58,958 nt of DNA from SIG454 sp045646365 (GCA_045646365.1 JAZRKP010000018.1:1-58958); one strand, 5' to 3'; positions 6,861-16,257 are shown, counted from the first letter of the stretch. Notes: a model not told the origin generated them from the sequence alone. Made by a program: numbers and translations.

Positions 6861-9800
6861 TTATTTCTCAATAAGCTTTATGTCCGTTTCATCAAATATT
6901 TCATAGAGGTCGTCAAGAGGCAGATTATTCTCGTCAACCCACATATTCCGTGGTGCGGCAAACGCCTGCTTTGTATCCTCGTAATAAATATTTACGGGGA
7001 GAGTCCCTCCTTTAAGTATGTTTTTCAGTTCTTCCAGTTTCTCCGTATCATCCGACCGCATTTTTATATAAAGCTTTTTATATTTTCCTGACGGTAAATC
7101 CGAAACGGGAGCAACATTCTCAATTCTCAGTTTCGGTGGCTTGTCCTCAGGCATATCGAGATTTCCTGACAGACACAAAACAGAGTCCTCTTTCAGAAGA
7201 TTGTAAAATACCCTGACCTGCGACGGGAATACAATCACTTCAATCGCCCCCGTCAAATCCTCGAACGAAAGATAATACATAAGCTCATTTTTCTTAGTGA
7301 ACTGTTTTCTTATAGCGGTTATGATTCCGCAGATGTTAACCTTATCCCCGCTGTCAAATCTATGGTTTTCGTTTTCATTTATCTCATAAACCGTTGCATT
7401 TGACAGTTTTTCAATCTTTTCCGCATAAGTATCAAGAGGATGTCCTGAAATGTAAACGCCAAGATACTCTTTCTCATTTTTCAGGATTTCACCGTGTGAA
7501 AATTCCGCTTTATCAGGGAATTCATCAGTATCTTTTCCGAAATCCTCAAAAAAGCTACCGAAATCCATTTGTCCGTCAAGGGTATTCTTCTTTGTGTCAA
7601 CTGCAGAATCAAAGGTCTGCTCAAACACATCTAAAAGTACTGACCGCTTAAGTCCCATCGAATCAAAAGCACCGCATCTTATCAACGCTTCAAGGCTTCT
7701 CTTATTCAGCTTACCTGTCGCCATTCTGTTACAGAAATTAGTGAAAGACGAAAACTGACCGTTTCTTTCTCGCTCCTCTGCGATTTCCTCAATAATTGAA
7801 ACGCCAACATTTTTCACAGCACCCAGGCTGAAACGGATATTTTCCCCGTCAGGAACAAACGCCGCCGTACTCTTATTTATATCGGGAGGGAGAATTTTTA
7901 TACCCGTTGCTCTTGCTGAGCTTAAATACTTGGTTATTTTATCGGGGTGGGCAAGACAGCTTGTTAAAAGTGCCGCAAAGAACTCCACGGGATAATGGCA
8001 TCTTAAATACGCTGTCTGATAGGAAACAAAAGCATATGCCGCCGCATGGGATTTGTTAAAGGCATACTTTGCAAAATCCATCATTTCGTCAAATATATCC
8101 GCCGCAGTTTTCTCGTCAATGCCACGCTTGATTGCGCCGTCAACCTCAACCTCGCCCTTGTCGTTCTTTATACCATAGATAAAGTTTTTCCTCTCCTGCT
8201 CCATAACATCCGTCTTTTTCTTGGACATTGCACGGCGTACCAAATCCGAACGGCCCAGAGAATATCCGCCCAAATCACGGACAATCTGCATAACCTGTTC
8301 CTGATAAACTATACAGCCGTAAGTCACATCAAGAATTTTCTCTAAAAGCGGATGCTTATATGTTATCGCCTGCGGATTTTTCTTATTGGCAACATATCTT
8401 GGAATGGAATCCATAGGACCCGGACGATACAAAGAAATTCCCGCAATAATATCTTCTATTGAGGTTGGAGCAAGGTCTTTCATAAAGGACTGCATTCCTC
8501 CGCTTTCAAGCTGGAACACCCCGTCCGTATCCCCTTTTGAAATCATTTTATAAACTGCTTCATCCTCAAAGTCAATCTTGCCAATATCAAGGGTTTCGCC
8601 CTTTGTTTTCTTTATATTCTCAATCGCATCACGGATAACCGTAAGGGTGCGGAGTCCTAAAAAGTCCATCTTAAGAAGACCGAGATGCTCTACTGTATCT
8701 TTCGTGAACTGGGTTGTAACAACCTCATTATTACACTGAACAGGAACATATTCCGTAACCGGTTTTCTTGTTATAACAACGCCTGCCGCGTGAGTTGACG
8801 AATGTCTTGGCAAGCCCTCAAGCTCTATGGATGTATCGATTATGGATTTAACCTGTTCATCCGAATCATAAAGAGTTTTAAGCTGAGGGTTAATTTTAAG
8901 TGCCTTTTCAATGGTCATATCAAGTGCTGCAGGTATTTCCTTTGCAACTGTATCCGCCACGGAATAGGGAACATCAAGTGCTCTGCCAACATCACGGATT
9001 GCAAGCCGCGCCGCCATTGTTCCGAAAGTTATAATCTGCGCAACATGGTCAGAGCCGTATTTTCGGTTTACATAATCAATAACCTCGCCTCTTCGTTCAT
9101 AACAGAAGTCAATATCAATATCCGGCATGGTTACACGCTCAGGATTTAAAAATCTTTCAAAAATCAAGCCGTATTTAACAGGGTTAATATCGGTTATTTT
9201 AAGGCAATATGAAACTATACTCCCCGCCGCACTGCCTCGGCCGGGACCAACCATAATTCCGTTCTCTTTGGCATAGTTTATGAAATCCCAGACAATCAGG
9301 AAATATTCAACATATCCCATAGATTTTATAGTTTCAAGTTCATAGACAAGCCTTTCCCTGATTTCGCCCTCATCTTCAGGAAACCGCTCACGGAACCCTT
9401 TTTCACAAAGTTCTTTCAAATATTCATACGCCGTATAACCGTCGGGAAGCTGAAATTCAGGGAGATGCAATTTTCCGAACTCAATCTCAACATTACACAT
9501 ATCCGCAATTTTCTGCGTATTCTCAATGGCTTCAGGAACATAAGAGAAAAGGTCAAGCATTTCCTCCTCAGACTTCACATAAAGCTGAGAGGATTCCATT
9601 TTCATTCTGTCAGGGTCATTAACCGTTTTCCCCGTCTGGATACACATTAAAATATCCTGATACTCCGCGTCCTTTTCACGGACATAGTGAATATCGTTAG
9701 TCGCAACAAGACCAAGCCCCAGCTCTTTTGCAAGGGCAACAAGCTGACTGTTGAGTTTTTTCTGGTCATAAAGACCGTGGTCCTGAATTTCTATATAAAA

Positions 9801-10307
9801 GTTGTCTTTTCCAAAAATTTCTATAAATGTTTCAGCCGCTTTTCTCGCCTCGTCGGGATTACTTTCCATAAACCGTCTTGAAACAACGCCGAACATACAA
9901 CCGCTCAGAGCGATAAGTCCCTCGCTATGCTCTCTTAATACATCAATATCAATTCTCGGTTTATAGTAAAAACCTTCAACCCAACCCATTGACACAATCT
10001 TCATCAGGTTTTTATAACCCTCTTCGTTTTTGGCAAGGAGGATTAAATGATAGTTAGTTGAGTCAAGCTCATGCACCTTATCAAAACGGCTTCTTCTCGC
10101 CACATAGACCTCACAGCCAAGCACGGGCTTGATGCCGATTTTCTTTGCATATTCATAAAAATCAATAACACCATACATATTTCCGTGGTCAGTTATCGCC
10201 ATTGCGGTCTGCCCCAGTTCCTTAGCACGGTCAAGAATTTTCGGGATTGTTCCCTCACCGTCAAGCAGACTGTAAATCGTGTGTGTATGAAGATGCGCAA
10301 ATGCCAT
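6861..10307 (-). CDS. dnaE: DNA polymerase III alpha subunit, DnaE type
   Basis: 1148 residues, ATG at 10307 with AGGAGG seven bases upstream. The N-terminal PHP domain starts at once (HLHTHTIYSLLDG) with ITDHGNMYG and later PHP ligands. The polymerase palm carries VGPGRGSAAGS and MPDIDIDFCYERRG, the catalytic aspartates, near residue 395. A helix-hairpin-helix region and an OB fold (DKVNICGIITAIRKQ) lie in the last 250 residues. There is no internal exonuclease, so this is DnaE and not PolC. In Firmicutes DnaE extends primers in partnership with PolC. It stands between whiA and murT and is probably co-transcribed with both. Confidence 0.97.
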   Translation of the reverse strand: MAFAHLHTHTIYSLLDGEGTIPKILDRAKELGQTAMAITDHGNMYGVIDFYEYAKKIGIKPVLGCEVYVARRSRFDKVHELDSTNYHLILLAKNEEGYKNLMKIVSMGWVEGFYYKPRIDIDVLREHSEGLIALSGCMFGVVSRRFMESNPDEARKAAETFIEIFGKDNFYIEIQDHGLYDQKKLNSQLVALAKELGLGLVATNDIHYVREKDAEYQDILMCIQTGKTVNDPDRMKMESSQLYVKSEEEMLDLFSYVPEAIENTQKIADMCNVEIEFGKLHLPEFQLPDGYTAYEYLKELCEKGFRERFPEDEGEIRERLVYELETIKSMGYVEYFLIVWDFINYAKENGIMVGPGRGSAAGSIVSYCLKITDINPVKYGLIFERFLNPERVTMPDIDIDFCYERRGEVIDYVNRKYGSDHVAQIITFGTMAARLAIRDVGRALDVPYSVADTVAKEIPAALDMTIEKALKINPQLKTLYDSDEQVKSIIDTSIELEGLPRHSSTHAAGVVITRKPVTEYVPVQCNNEVVTTQFTKDTVEHLGLLKMDFLGLRTLTVIRDAIENIKKTKGETLDIGKIDFEDEAVYKMISKGDTDGVFQLESGGMQSFMKDLAPTSIEDIIAGISLYRPGPMDSIPRYVANKKNPQAITYKHPLLEKILDVTYGCIVYQEQVMQIVRDLGGYSLGRSDLVRRAMSKKKTDVMEQERKNFIYGIKNDKGEVEVDGAIKRGIDEKTAADIFDEMMDFAKYAFNKSHAAAYAFVSYQTAYLRCHYPVEFFAALLTSCLAHPDKITKYLSSARATGIKILPPDINKSTAAFVPDGENIRFSLGAVKNVGVSIIEEIAEERERNGQFSSFTNFCNRMATGKLNKRSLEALIRCGAFDSMGLKRSVLLDVFEQTFDSAVDTKKNTLDGQMDFGSFFEDFGKDTDEFPDKAEFSHGEILKNEKEYLGVYISGHPLDTYAEKIEKLSNATVYEINENENHRFDSGDKVNICGIITAIRKQFTKKNELMYYLSFEDLTGAIEVIVFPSQVRVFYNLLKEDSVLCLSGNLDMPEDKPPKLRIENVAPVSDLPSGKYKKLYIKMRSDDTEKLEELKNILKGGTLPVNIYYEDTKQAFAAPRNMWVDENNLPLDDLYEIFDETDIKLIEK

Positions 10308-10321
10308 TGACTTTTCCTCCT

Positions 10322-11212
10322 TTAAAGATTTTCTGCCATTTTAAGCAGTCTTTTCAATCTATGGTTCACCCCTGACTTTGAAAGGGGTGGTTCAAGTAAT
10401 TTCCCAAGCTTATCAAGGCTCAAATCCCTGTTCTCAAGGCGTAGTCTTGCAATCTGGGCAAGCTCTTCAGGTATTTCATTAAGTCCAATTTTCTCGTCAA
10501 TCAAAGTTATGGCTTTAATATGCTCAGCTGAAGCCGTAAACACCTTGTCCATATTTGCAGTTTCACTATTTGAAATTCTGACAAAATCGTTTCTAACCTC
10601 TCTGACAATTTTTATGTCCATAAACTCCATATAAGCCGCCGTTGCACCCAGATACGACAAAACATCGCAGATAGTTTCACTGTTTTTCACATACACAACC
10701 CAAGAGCCTTTACGCAAAACTTTTTTAAACGGAAAGCCAAGCTCTCCTAAAAACTTTATAAAATCGTCGGTCAGAAGTTCGTATCGGGAAAGAAATTCCA
10801 TATTATAATTTTTATTAGGGTCAATAACTGTTCCTCCGCCTAAAAAAGCACCTCTTAAAAACGCTTTTTTACAGCAGTCCTTTTCAATAACTTCAGGGGT
10901 TATACGAAATTTTATATTATTTTCGCAGAGTCTTAAAGAATAAAGACACTTTGCAACAACGCCCATTTCACCGCAAAAGACACTGTAATATTTCCCGTCC
11001 TTTTTCACCTCGCCCGAATAGTCAAAGAGTCTTTTTAAAAGACTGCAGAACTTCTCCGCCGCAAGGGCACTTTCACTCACAAGCTTTAAAGATGTCCCCG
11101 TTATATTTCCCGCAAATAAGAGCATCCCGAAAAGCTCCGCTCTGTCACAACAGGGCGAAGCATTTTTAATTGCTATAAGGGGTTCTTTTGTCTTTTGTGA
11201 AAATGATTTCAT
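10322..11212 (-). CDS. whiA: DNA-binding regulator WhiA
   Basis: 296 residues. N-terminal LAGLIDADG-like homing-endonuclease fold without catalytic function (SPCCDRAELFGMLLFAG; CKKAFLRGAFLGGGTV) and a C-terminal helix-turn-helix (ARLRLENRDLSLDKLGKLL followed by SKSGVNHRLKRL), the standard WhiA layout. In Streptomyces WhiA controls sporulation septation with WhiB; in Bacillus it affects division and chromosome segregation. The ribosome site AGGA overlaps the yvcK stop codon. The order rapZ-yvcK-whiA is one of the most conserved Gram-positive gene strings, so function is inferred with good confidence. Confidence 0.95.
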   Translation of the reverse strand: MKSFSQKTKEPLIAIKNASPCCDRAELFGMLLFAGNITGTSLKLVSESALAAEKFCSLLKRLFDYSGEVKKDGKYYSVFCGEMGVVAKCLYSLRLCENNIKFRITPEVIEKDCCKKAFLRGAFLGGGTVIDPNKNYNMEFLSRYELLTDDFIKFLGELGFPFKKVLRKGSWVVYVKNSETICDVLSYLGATAAYMEFMDIKIVREVRNDFVRISNSETANMDKVFTASAEHIKAITLIDEKIGLNEIPEELAQIARLRLENRDLSLDKLGKLLEPPLSKSGVNHRLKRLLKMAENL

Positions 11213-11216
11213 AATC

Positions 11217-12206
11217 CTATCCTATTTTCTCCACAAGGTCCTGAATCGCCTTCGCCAGAGCCTTACTGTTATGGCGGATAAGTCCGTCATCGTTTATGTC
11301 AAGCAAGTCGGTTTCAATAACCTCTATTCCTTTTTCTTTTATCTTCTCAATATCTCTTTCAACCATTTCCGCTCCGTCAGCTTCATATTTACCGAGGATT
11401 TCTCCGTCTGCAACTCCGCAATTTACGATACAATAATCAACAAAACCTTCGCAGGAATGTTTTAAGATTGCCTCAATATGGTCGTATGCCGTATATCCGT
11501 CAGTTTCTCCAGGCTGAGTCATAATATTATTGATATAAACAGTTTTTGCCTTTGCATTTTTAACCGCATCAACAATTTTCGGCACTAACAAATTGGGAAT
11601 AACGCTTGTGTAAAGGCTTCCCGGCCCCAACACAATCAAGTCCGCATTTTCAATGGCTTCAAGCACCTCAGGAAGAGGTGAAATTTCCTCACCCTCATTT
11701 GTTGCTGTCAGATATACTTTTGAAATTTTATGTTTATATTCGTGGGTTGCGTGGCCGATATTTGACTCTCCGCAAACCGTTGTTCCATTCTTTAAAAGTG
11801 CGTTCAGGCAAACATCCTTTTCCGTTACGGGAAGGACTTTCCCCTTAACACGAAGAACATCGCTGACTCTTTTAACCGCATCAACAAAGTTTCCGCCTGA
11901 AATTTCGTTCATTGCCGCAAGGAACAAGTTCCCAAAGCTTTGCCCTTTCAAACTCCCCTCATTAAAGCGATACATCAAAAGTTCTTTCATAAACGGTTCT
12001 GTTTCTGAAAGTGCAATTATACATTGTCTTATATCTCCCGGCGGAAGCATTTTCAGGTCGTTTCTTAAAACTCCGCTTCCTCCTCCGTCGTCCGCAACTG
12101 TAACAACCGCCGTTATATCGGGAAAAACATTCTTAAGTCTGCGCAACATAACAGACAGTCCCGTTCCTCCGCCTATACAGACGAGTTTTAGTCCTGTTAC
12201 CTCCAT
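11217..12206 (-). CDS. yvcK: Gluconeogenesis factor YvcK/MgfK
   Basis: 329 residues from the ATG at 12206, which has a classical AGGAGG upstream; an ATG six codons further out (12224) has GAGGAG and cannot be excluded. CofD-like Rossmann protein: CIGGGTGLSVMLRRL at the N-terminus, TVADDGGGSGVLR near residue 40, LPPGDIRQCI near residue 60 and LGPGSLYTSVIPN near residue 195. YvcK binds UDP-sugars and is needed for growth on gluconeogenic carbon and for cell-wall homeostasis. It lies between rapZ and whiA, the canonical position. Confidence 0.95.
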   Translation of the reverse strand: MEVTGLKLVCIGGGTGLSVMLRRLKNVFPDITAVVTVADDGGGSGVLRNDLKMLPPGDIRQCIIALSETEPFMKELLMYRFNEGSLKGQSFGNLFLAAMNEISGGNFVDAVKRVSDVLRVKGKVLPVTEKDVCLNALLKNGTTVCGESNIGHATHEYKHKISKVYLTATNEGEEISPLPEVLEAIENADLIVLGPGSLYTSVIPNLLVPKIVDAVKNAKAKTVYINNIMTQPGETDGYTAYDHIEAILKHSCEGFVDYCIVNCGVADGEILGKYEADGAEMVERDIEKIKEKGIEVIETDLLDINDDGLIRHNSKALAKAIQDLVEKIG

Positions 12207-12242
12207 ATTAAATTTCCTCCTCATTTAAACTCCTCAGGGCTT

Positions 12243-13100
12243 CTATACACCCTTTTGAATATCCCTGTGTGTTGACAGAGCATTATGCTTATTCTCTTTA
12301 AGCCTTTTATAAAGTGCCTCCGCTATGGTAACGCTTCTGTGGTGACCTCCCGTACAGCCTATCCCGATAACCAGCCTTGTTTTGCCCTCCTCAATATAAT
12401 GAGGGATAAGATACTCCACCATATCCGAAAGCCTTTCCAAAAACTCACGGCTCTGCTCAAAACTCATAACATAGTCCGAAACACAGCTTTCAAGTCCCGT
12501 ATGGTTTTTAAGTTCAGGTATATAAAACGGGTTGGGTAAAAATCTCACATCGAACACTAAATCCGAGTCAAGGGGGATTCCGTTTTTAAACCCGAAAGAC
12601 ATAACATTTATTATGATTCCGTCAAAATAATTCTCACCTTTATAAATTTCCGAAATCTGTTCTGATAGCTGACTGCTGCTTAAAAGGGAAGTGTCAAGGA
12701 TATGTGTCGCCTTTTTCCTGACATCCGATAGAATATCCCTTTCCTTTTCTATGCCGTCAATAATTCTGCCATCACCCGACAAAGGGTGGACACGGCGTGT
12801 TTCCTTATATCTTTTTATAAGAGTTTCGTCACTGGCTTCAAGGAACAAAACATCATAGTTATGCCCTGCCGCCTTAAGTTCCTCAAGACTCCTCGAAAGC
12901 TCCGAAAACATACTTCCGCTTCTTATATCGCAGACTATCGCAATCCCTTTTTTCGTTTCACCACTGCGGTAAAGCTCAACAAACTTCAAAAGAAGCTGAG
13001 GCGGCATATTATCAATACAGAAATAGCCTATATCCTCAAGGCATTGAATTGCTCTGGACTTTCCCGCTCCTGACAGGCCTGTAACAATTATCAGTTTCAT
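12243..13100 (-). CDS. rapZ: RNase adapter / nucleotide-binding protein RapZ
   Basis: 285 residues. Walker A GLSGAGKS at residues 8-15, the FCIDNMPPQL segment near residue 30, and the C-terminal GIGCTGGHHRSV motif that defines the RapZ/YvcJ family. In E. coli RapZ brings the GlmZ RNA to RNase E and senses glucosamine-6-phosphate; in Bacillus YvcJ is a GTPase linked to competence. In clostridia the biochemical role is less defined, probably amino-sugar and envelope control. The first gene of the rapZ-yvcK-whiA string, 27 bases after murB. Confidence 0.95.
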   Translation of the reverse strand: MKLIIVTGLSGAGKSRAIQCLEDIGYFCIDNMPPQLLLKFVELYRSGETKKGIAIVCDIRSGSMFSELSRSLEELKAAGHNYDVLFLEASDETLIKRYKETRRVHPLSGDGRIIDGIEKERDILSDVRKKATHILDTSLLSSSQLSEQISEIYKGENYFDGIIINVMSFGFKNGIPLDSDLVFDVRFLPNPFYIPELKNHTGLESCVSDYVMSFEQSREFLERLSDMVEYLIPHYIEEGKTRLVIGIGCTGGHHRSVTIAEALYKRLKENKHNALSTHRDIQKGV

Positions 13101-13127
13101 TTGTTCACCACTCTCTTTTTCCGCAGA

Positions 13128-14030
13128 TTAAAATTCGCCTAAAAATCTCACTTCAGGCTCAAGGTCAACCCCGAATTTTTCCTTTACAACCTTTTGGGCG
13201 TGGGTTATGACATCCATAACATCCTTCGCGGTTGCATTTCCCGTATTAACAACAAACCCTGCGTGCTTTTCAGAAATTTCCGCTCCGCCGATTCTGAAAC
13301 CTTTGAGATTCGACTGTTCAATAAGTGCTCCTGCAAAGTAGCCTTCGGGGCGTTTGAATGTACTCCCTGCGCTTGGCTTATCAAGAGGCTGTTTTGACAC
13401 TCTCCGCTCACGAAGGTCATCAGTTTTTGCCTTTATTTCCGCCTTATCACCTTTCTCAAGACAAAGAGTACAACCCGTTACAATTCCACCCTTTTCTTCA
13501 AAAACACTGTGGCGATAGCCAAAATCACACTGGCAAACAGGTATTGTTTTTATTTTCTTATTCTCGTCAATAAATGTAACATCTTCAATAACGGCAGAAA
13601 GCTCTTCACCATACGCTCCTGCGTTCATATAAATTGCTCCGCCCAACGAGCCGGGGATTCCCGAGGCGAACTCAAAGCCTTTCAAAGAATTGTCGTATAT
13701 AACATTGGCAAGGCGGGATAAAAGCACTCCTGCCCCTGCTTTAACTCTATTTCCGTCAACTTCAACACGGCTCATATTTTTCGAGATTATAACAACAATC
13801 CCTCTTATCCCTTTATCTCCCACCAGAACATTTGAACCGTTTCCAATGATTGTCAAAGGTATATTTTCTTCTTCAGCAAGGGACAAAACCGCCGAAAGCT
13901 GTTCCTCATTTTCAGGGAACACAGCAAAGTCTGCATTTCCGCCGATTTTGAAGGTTGTGTGCTTTCGCATAGGCTCGTCAGCAAGGACATTCGCCTCACC
14001 AAGAACAGAAATCAGTTTTTCTTTTATCAT
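13128..14030 (-). CDS. murB: UDP-N-acetylenolpyruvoylglucosamine reductase
   Basis: 300 residues. FAD-binding signatures of MurB: HTTFKIGGNADF near residue 24, LTIIGNGSNVLVGDKGI near residue 60, FASGIPGSLGGAIYMNAGAYG near residue 120, and the type II ending with PSAGSTFKRPEGYFAGALIEQ and GFVVNTG. The serine in GSTFKRP is the proton donor. It reduces the enolpyruvyl ether of UDP-GlcNAc to UDP-MurNAc with NADPH in the cytoplasm. It sits between a PHP hydrolase and rapZ, as in many Clostridia. Confidence 0.96.
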   Translation of the reverse strand: MIKEKLISVLGEANVLADEPMRKHTTFKIGGNADFAVFPENEEQLSAVLSLAEEENIPLTIIGNGSNVLVGDKGIRGIVVIISKNMSRVEVDGNRVKAGAGVLLSRLANVIYDNSLKGFEFASGIPGSLGGAIYMNAGAYGEELSAVIEDVTFIDENKKIKTIPVCQCDFGYRHSVFEEKGGIVTGCTLCLEKGDKAEIKAKTDDLRERRVSKQPLDKPSAGSTFKRPEGYFAGALIEQSNLKGFRIGGAEISEKHAGFVVNTGNATAKDVMDVITHAQKVVKEKFGVDLEPEVRFLGEF

Positions 14031-14042
14031 AAACTACTCCTA

Positions 14043-14768
14043 TTAAAAATTAAAATCAATAAATTCCTTTTTAGCCTTAAGATGTGCAATCAGACTTTCC
14101 GCTGTTCGGTTTACAATTAACTCCTCAGGAAAATCCAGTTCAGAAAGAAAACCAATCACATCTTCAAAATCGCCGATTGTGTCCCAGAAATGACTGTCTG
14201 ACGAAACTGTTATCTTTGCCCCATGCTTTTTACAACAAAGAGCGATTTCCCTGCACACCTGTCGGAAGTCTGCATTTTTAATAGTAAGGCGGTTTACCTC
14301 TATGCAGACATTTTTCTCAATAGCCTTTTTAACAACCGCATCATAATCAAATTTAAAGTTACCTCTGCCCGTGTGCCCCAAAATATCCACATACGGATTT
14401 TCCATAACATTAAGCCAGGTTTCCGTATGGTCATTGTCATCTCTGCCCGAATACAAAGGTGTGTGGATAGACGCTATGGCAATATCAAGCTTTGAAAGAT
14501 GGTTTTCATCCATATCCACCTCTCCCGCCTTACTTAAAACATTAAGTTCTGCACCTCTTAAAACCTTTACACCGTTTATAATTCTTGGAATTGCTTTCAT
14601 ATTTTCAAAGTGCCATATATGGGGTGCTTCGGGCATATTCGAGCAATGGTTTGTCATTGCAATAAGCTCAAGCCCCTTTGCTTTTGCCTCATTGACATTT
14701 TCCGTAAGGGTTGAATAAGCGTGGGCACTTGCCATTGTATGCGTGTGAATATCCGTAAGTATTCTCAT
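14043..14768 (-). CDS. PHP-domain phosphatase/hydrolase (YcdX-like)
   Basis: 241 residues, all one PHP barrel: TDIHTHTMAS at residues 5-14, MTNHCSNMPEAPHIWHF, an ELNVL glutamate, SIHTPLYSG, DILGHTGRG and SSDSHFWDTIGDF near residue 195. The His/Asp ligands for a three-metal centre are complete. E. coli YcdX is a zinc phosphatase linked to swarming; the substrate here is unknown. The gene lies between hprK and murB, a position seen often in Clostridia, which hints at a sugar-phosphate or cell-wall precursor role without proving it. Confidence 0.85.
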   Translation of the reverse strand: MRILTDIHTHTMASAHAYSTLTENVNEAKAKGLELIAMTNHCSNMPEAPHIWHFENMKAIPRIINGVKVLRGAELNVLSKAGEVDMDENHLSKLDIAIASIHTPLYSGRDDNDHTETWLNVMENPYVDILGHTGRGNFKFDYDAVVKKAIEKNVCIEVNRLTIKNADFRQVCREIALCCKKHGAKITVSSDSHFWDTIGDFEDVIGFLSELDFPEELIVNRTAESLIAHLKAKKEFIDFNF

Positions 14769-14783
14769 TTTTCCACCTTCTGT

Positions 14784-15707
14784 CTAAAAATTCATCTGCT
14801 CCATTATTCGTTTATTAAGTTCTTCCGCCGCATTATACCCCATTCTTCTCTGACGATTGTTCATCGCCGCAACCTCAAAGATAATGGCAAGGTTTCTGCC
14901 AGGTCTTACGGGAATTGTCAGAGACGGAATATCAAGGCCCAGTATATTTGTATATTCATCAACCAAGCCAAGTCTGTCATACTGCTTGCCCTTCTGCCAT
15001 GTTTCAAGGTGGATAACAAGGTCAACCTTTTCCGTATCCTTAACAGCACCCATACCGAAGATTTTCTTGACATCCACAATCCCGATACCGCGGATTTCAA
15101 TGAAATGACGGATAATTTCAGGTGAAGAACCGACAAGAGATTTTGACGAAACCTTTTTAATCTCAACCGCGTCGTCTGCAACGAGCCGATGTCCTCTTTT
15201 CATAAGCTCAACAGCAGCCTCACTTTTACCAACACCGCTTTCGCCCAGGATAAGAATACCCTCACCGTAAACCTCAACCAGAACGCCGTGTCTTGTTATT
15301 CTCGGGGCAAGTTCAACATTTAAGAATGCGATAAGAGCACTCATAAACGCCGAGGTTGATATTGCAGTTCTTAAAACAGGGGTATCGTATTTTTTAGCAA
15401 GTTCAAGCATTTCTGGAGAAATCGGGATATTTCTTGAAATGATAACTACCGGAACTTTTTTCTCAAAGAATTTATTTAAATGAGCATATCTTTCTTCCGA
15501 AGTCATATCCTCAAGATAGGAATTTTCAACTCTTCCCAATATTTGAATACGGGTTGCGTCAAAATAGTCATAAAACCCGACCATCTGAAGTCCGGGACGA
15601 TTAACATCCGCCGAATCAATAAGAACTTCCCTGTCAGGAAGGTATATGGATTCAAGTTTAAACTCCTTTATTATTTTATTAAGACTTACAGTAAAATTCT
15701 CTGCCAT
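14784..15707 (-). CDS. hprK: HPr kinase/phosphorylase
   Basis: 307 residues. An N-terminal DRTGG-like domain (residues 1-125) precedes the kinase: Walker A GESGVGKS at 155-162, the catalytic aspartates of VADDAVEI near 180, and the HprK signature EIRGIGIVDVKKIFG near 205. It phosphorylates Ser46 of HPr under high fructose-1,6-bisphosphate and reverses this when phosphate is high, steering CcpA-dependent catabolite control. HPr itself is not in the window. It is the first gene of the minus-strand cluster that runs to gatD and has a sigma-A promoter at 15748-15775. Confidence 0.96.
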   Translation of the reverse strand: MAENFTVSLNKIIKEFKLESIYLPDREVLIDSADVNRPGLQMVGFYDYFDATRIQILGRVENSYLEDMTSEERYAHLNKFFEKKVPVVIISRNIPISPEMLELAKKYDTPVLRTAISTSAFMSALIAFLNVELAPRITRHGVLVEVYGEGILILGESGVGKSEAAVELMKRGHRLVADDAVEIKKVSSKSLVGSSPEIIRHFIEIRGIGIVDVKKIFGMGAVKDTEKVDLVIHLETWQKGKQYDRLGLVDEYTNILGLDIPSLTIPVRPGRNLAIIFEVAAMNNRQRRMGYNAAEELNKRIMEQMNF

Positions 15708-15747
15708 AACCGACTCTCCTTATGTAAACGCATAATAATATAATTAT

Positions 15748-15775
15748 ATTATACTATAATTTTCTGATTTTGCAA
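15748..15775 (-). promoter_or_regulatory. Sigma-A promoter of the hprK cluster
   Basis: Minus strand TTGCAA (15770-15775), 16-base spacer, TATAAT (15748-15753). It is divergent from the rpmB promoter. Confidence 0.7.
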
Positions 15776-15825
15776 CGAAAATTCGCAATTTCCGCACAAA
15801 AATTTAAAAAAATTTTAAAAAGTAC

Positions 15826-15854
15826 TTGCATTTTTTTAAATAATCTGTTATAAT
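15826..15854 (+). promoter_or_regulatory. Sigma-A promoter of rpmB
   Basis: TTGCAT (15826-15831), 17-base spacer, perfect TATAAT (15849-15854); the start codon follows 46 bases after the -10 element. Confidence 0.82.
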
Positions 15855-15899
15855 AGTGCAAGTTGATATGGAATAATGCTAATCAGGAGGTGTTTATAT

Positions 15900-16088
15900 A
15901 TGGCTAAGTGCGAAGTTTGCGGCAAGGGTGTTACTTTCGGAATTAAGGTATCTCACTCACACCGTCGTTCCAACAAAATGTGGAAGCCAAATATCAGAAG
16001 AGTAAAGGCGGTTGTTGACGGTACACCTACAAGAGTGTATGTTTGTTCAAGATGCTTAAGATCCGGAAAAGTTCAGAGGGCTGTTTAA
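15900..16088 (+). CDS. rpmB: 50S ribosomal protein L28
   Basis: 62 residues from the ATG at 15900 with AGGAGGTG at 15885-15892. The frame extends eight codons upstream but those lie across the ribosome-binding site. It begins MAKCEVCGKGV and has KVSHSHRRSNKMWKPN and VCSRCLRSGKV, so the C4 zinc-ribbon form of L28 is kept (CEVC and CSRC). It stands alone with promoter and terminator. The neighbour on the opposite strand is spoVM, the same adjacency as in Bacillus subtilis. Confidence 0.97.
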   Translation: MAKCEVCGKGVTFGIKVSHSHRRSNKMWKPNIRRVKAVVDGTPTRVYVCSRCLRSGKVQRAV

Positions 16089-16108
16089 TCTGAATTAAGA
16101 CAGAAATT

Positions 16109-16142
16109 TAAAGCACGCATAGAATTTCTATGCGTGCTTTTT
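16109..16142 (+). terminator. Intrinsic terminator of rpmB
   Basis: The AAAGCACGCATAGAA stem and its complement enclose a very short loop and run into TTTTT, about 22 bases after the rpmB stop. A second GCGTGCTTTTTT copy follows at 16143-16154. Confidence 0.85.
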
Positions 16143-16152
16143 GCGTGCTTTT

Positions 16153-16236
16153 TTAGTTTACTGTCGGCTTTATTCTGAAAATACTTTTCAGAATCCCTCT
16201 GAAAAATCTTGGAGGCTTAACAACGACAATCTTCAT
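16153..16236 (-). CDS. spoVM: Stage V sporulation protein SpoVM (27 residues)
   Basis: A 27-codon gene, ATG at 16236, TAA at 16153-16155. The product starts MKIVVVKPPRFFRGIL and continues KSIFRIKPTVN. This aligns without gaps to the start of B. subtilis SpoVM (MKFYTIKLPKFLGGIV): Lys7, Pro9, a basic residue at 10, Phe11, Gly14 and Ile15 are shared, and length is nearly equal (26 there). SpoVM is an amphipathic helix that recognises the convex forespore membrane and anchors the SpoIVA coat platform. AAAGGATGATG lies upstream at slightly long spacing. It sits tail-to-tail with rpmB, as in Bacillus. Recognition by sequence plus synteny makes this call strong despite the size. Confidence 0.88.
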   Translation of the reverse strand: MKIVVVKPPRFFRGILKSIFRIKPTVN

Positions 16237-16257
16237 AGTGTCATCATCCTTTCATTT

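Noticed and set aside
11653..12228. 191-codon plus-strand frame over yvcK
   Set aside because: Serine/proline-rich shadow of a conserved gene, without a start context.
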